DNA of 63,511 nt from Cyanobacteriota bacterium (GTDB lineage Bacteria > Cyanobacteriota > Cyanobacteriia > PCC-6307 > Cyanobiaceae). The translations under genes and the position numbers were made by a program. The notes beneath the pieces are model-generated. The model was given only the letters and a program-made list of their open reading frames with translations, was not told where the DNA came from and did not search any database. The stretch covers positions 1 through 63,511 of the forward strand of contig JAPLIE010000137.1 in NCBI GenBank assembly GCA_026389265.1, read 5' to 3'. Below are positions 63,435 through 63,511 of this stretch, piece after piece. Position 1 is the first letter of the stretch, and each line of letters begins with the position of its first letter.

Positions 63435-63511
63435 CATCCAGATACAGAAGACGGGGGCTGAGGCTGGGTCCTATGCCCAGATCTAGACCCGCTTCTGATC
63501 TGGAGCGTTAG
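63429..63511 (+). repeat. attC site 5 (family B), cut by the window end
   Basis: R''-like TTCTAAC at 63429-63435; R' begins GTTAG at 63507 and continues outside. The left arm TCCAGAT-A-CAGAAG-A-CGGG pairs with CCCGCTTCTGATCTGGA, with two extrahelical A bases. It closes the toxin-antitoxin cassette and shows that the array continues. Confidence 0.88.

Larger units (their letters stand above)
51593..63511 (+). mobile_element. Integron: IntI integrase plus cassette array (continues past the window)
   Basis: A complete IntI gene, a candidate attI and five attC sites in one orientation, with cargo of lower GC than the flanking chromosome. By attC boundaries the cassettes are about 52777-54986 (ATPase-nuclease), 54987-57548 (restriction-modification), 57549-58346 (exported protein), 58347-62898 (long mixed region) and 62899-63507 (toxin-antitoxin remnant). 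The last attC is cut by the window edge, so more cassettes may follow. The integrase reads toward the array, the reverse of class 1 integrons. Confidence 0.9.

Overview
The window looks like the chromosome of a high-GC picocyanobacterium of the freshwater Synechococcus / Cyanobium type. Signs of this are the split beta-prime subunit (rpoC1 and rpoC2), a high-light-inducible protein, cyanobacterial small families (DUF1257, DUF2997, DUF3143 and DUF3493 types), a PEP-CTERM protein, and hydrogenase maturation genes. Most of the window is very GC-rich. Two stretches are clearly less so: about 8.1-11.8 kb (cell-surface glycan genes) and about 52-63.5 kb (an integron).

Layout. 0-2.7 kb: biotin synthesis (bioC end, bioD, a tiny membrane ORF, bioA). 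2.9-8 kb: DnaJ-domain protein, rsmG, aldo/keto reductase, ferredoxin, DUF1257, DUF2997 and a HEAT-repeat protein. 8-11.8 kb: a GT-D-like glycosyltransferase, a GT32/pyruvyltransferase fusion, a strong terminator and a PEP-CTERM protein. 12-16.5 kb: MFS permease, FIST sensor, rlmN, hli. 16.5-27.5 kb: rpoC2, rpoC1, rpoB, tatD, rpsT, all on the minus strand. 27.7-33.6 kb: hisD, lytic transglycosylase, rpiA, HtrA protease, metallophosphoesterase. 33.7-40.6 kb: rimP, nusA, ylxR, infB and two membrane proteins, then tRNA-Thr(CGT).

40.9-51.5 kb is a tightly overlapping minus-strand operon: winged-helix protein, hypB, hypF, hypC, nifJ, a dihydroorotate-dehydrogenase-like gene, hypD, hypE. It joins NiFe-hydrogenase maturation to pyruvate:ferredoxin oxidoreductase. 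It shows signs of decay: hypF has an internal deletion with a frameshift, HypC lacks its N-terminal cysteine, and no hypA is present.

51.6 kb to the end is the most notable part: an integron. A complete IntI-family integrase on the plus strand has its 3' end facing the array (reversed from the class 1 layout). A candidate attI follows, then five attC sites in one orientation with canonical two-extrahelical-base geometry, in two sequence families. The cargo includes a GHKL-ATPase fused to a Shedu/DUF4263-like PD-(D/E)XK nuclease domain (putative defence gene), a complete type II restriction-modification module with a controller protein and C-box-like operator, a small exported protein, a 4.5-kb stretch with a heme-oxygenase-like/winged-helix pair, a nonsense-interrupted methyltransferase and a TIGR04222-type membrane protein, and a truncated toxin-antitoxin cassette. 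The array runs off the end of the window.

All family assignments come from reading motifs by eye; no database search was run.
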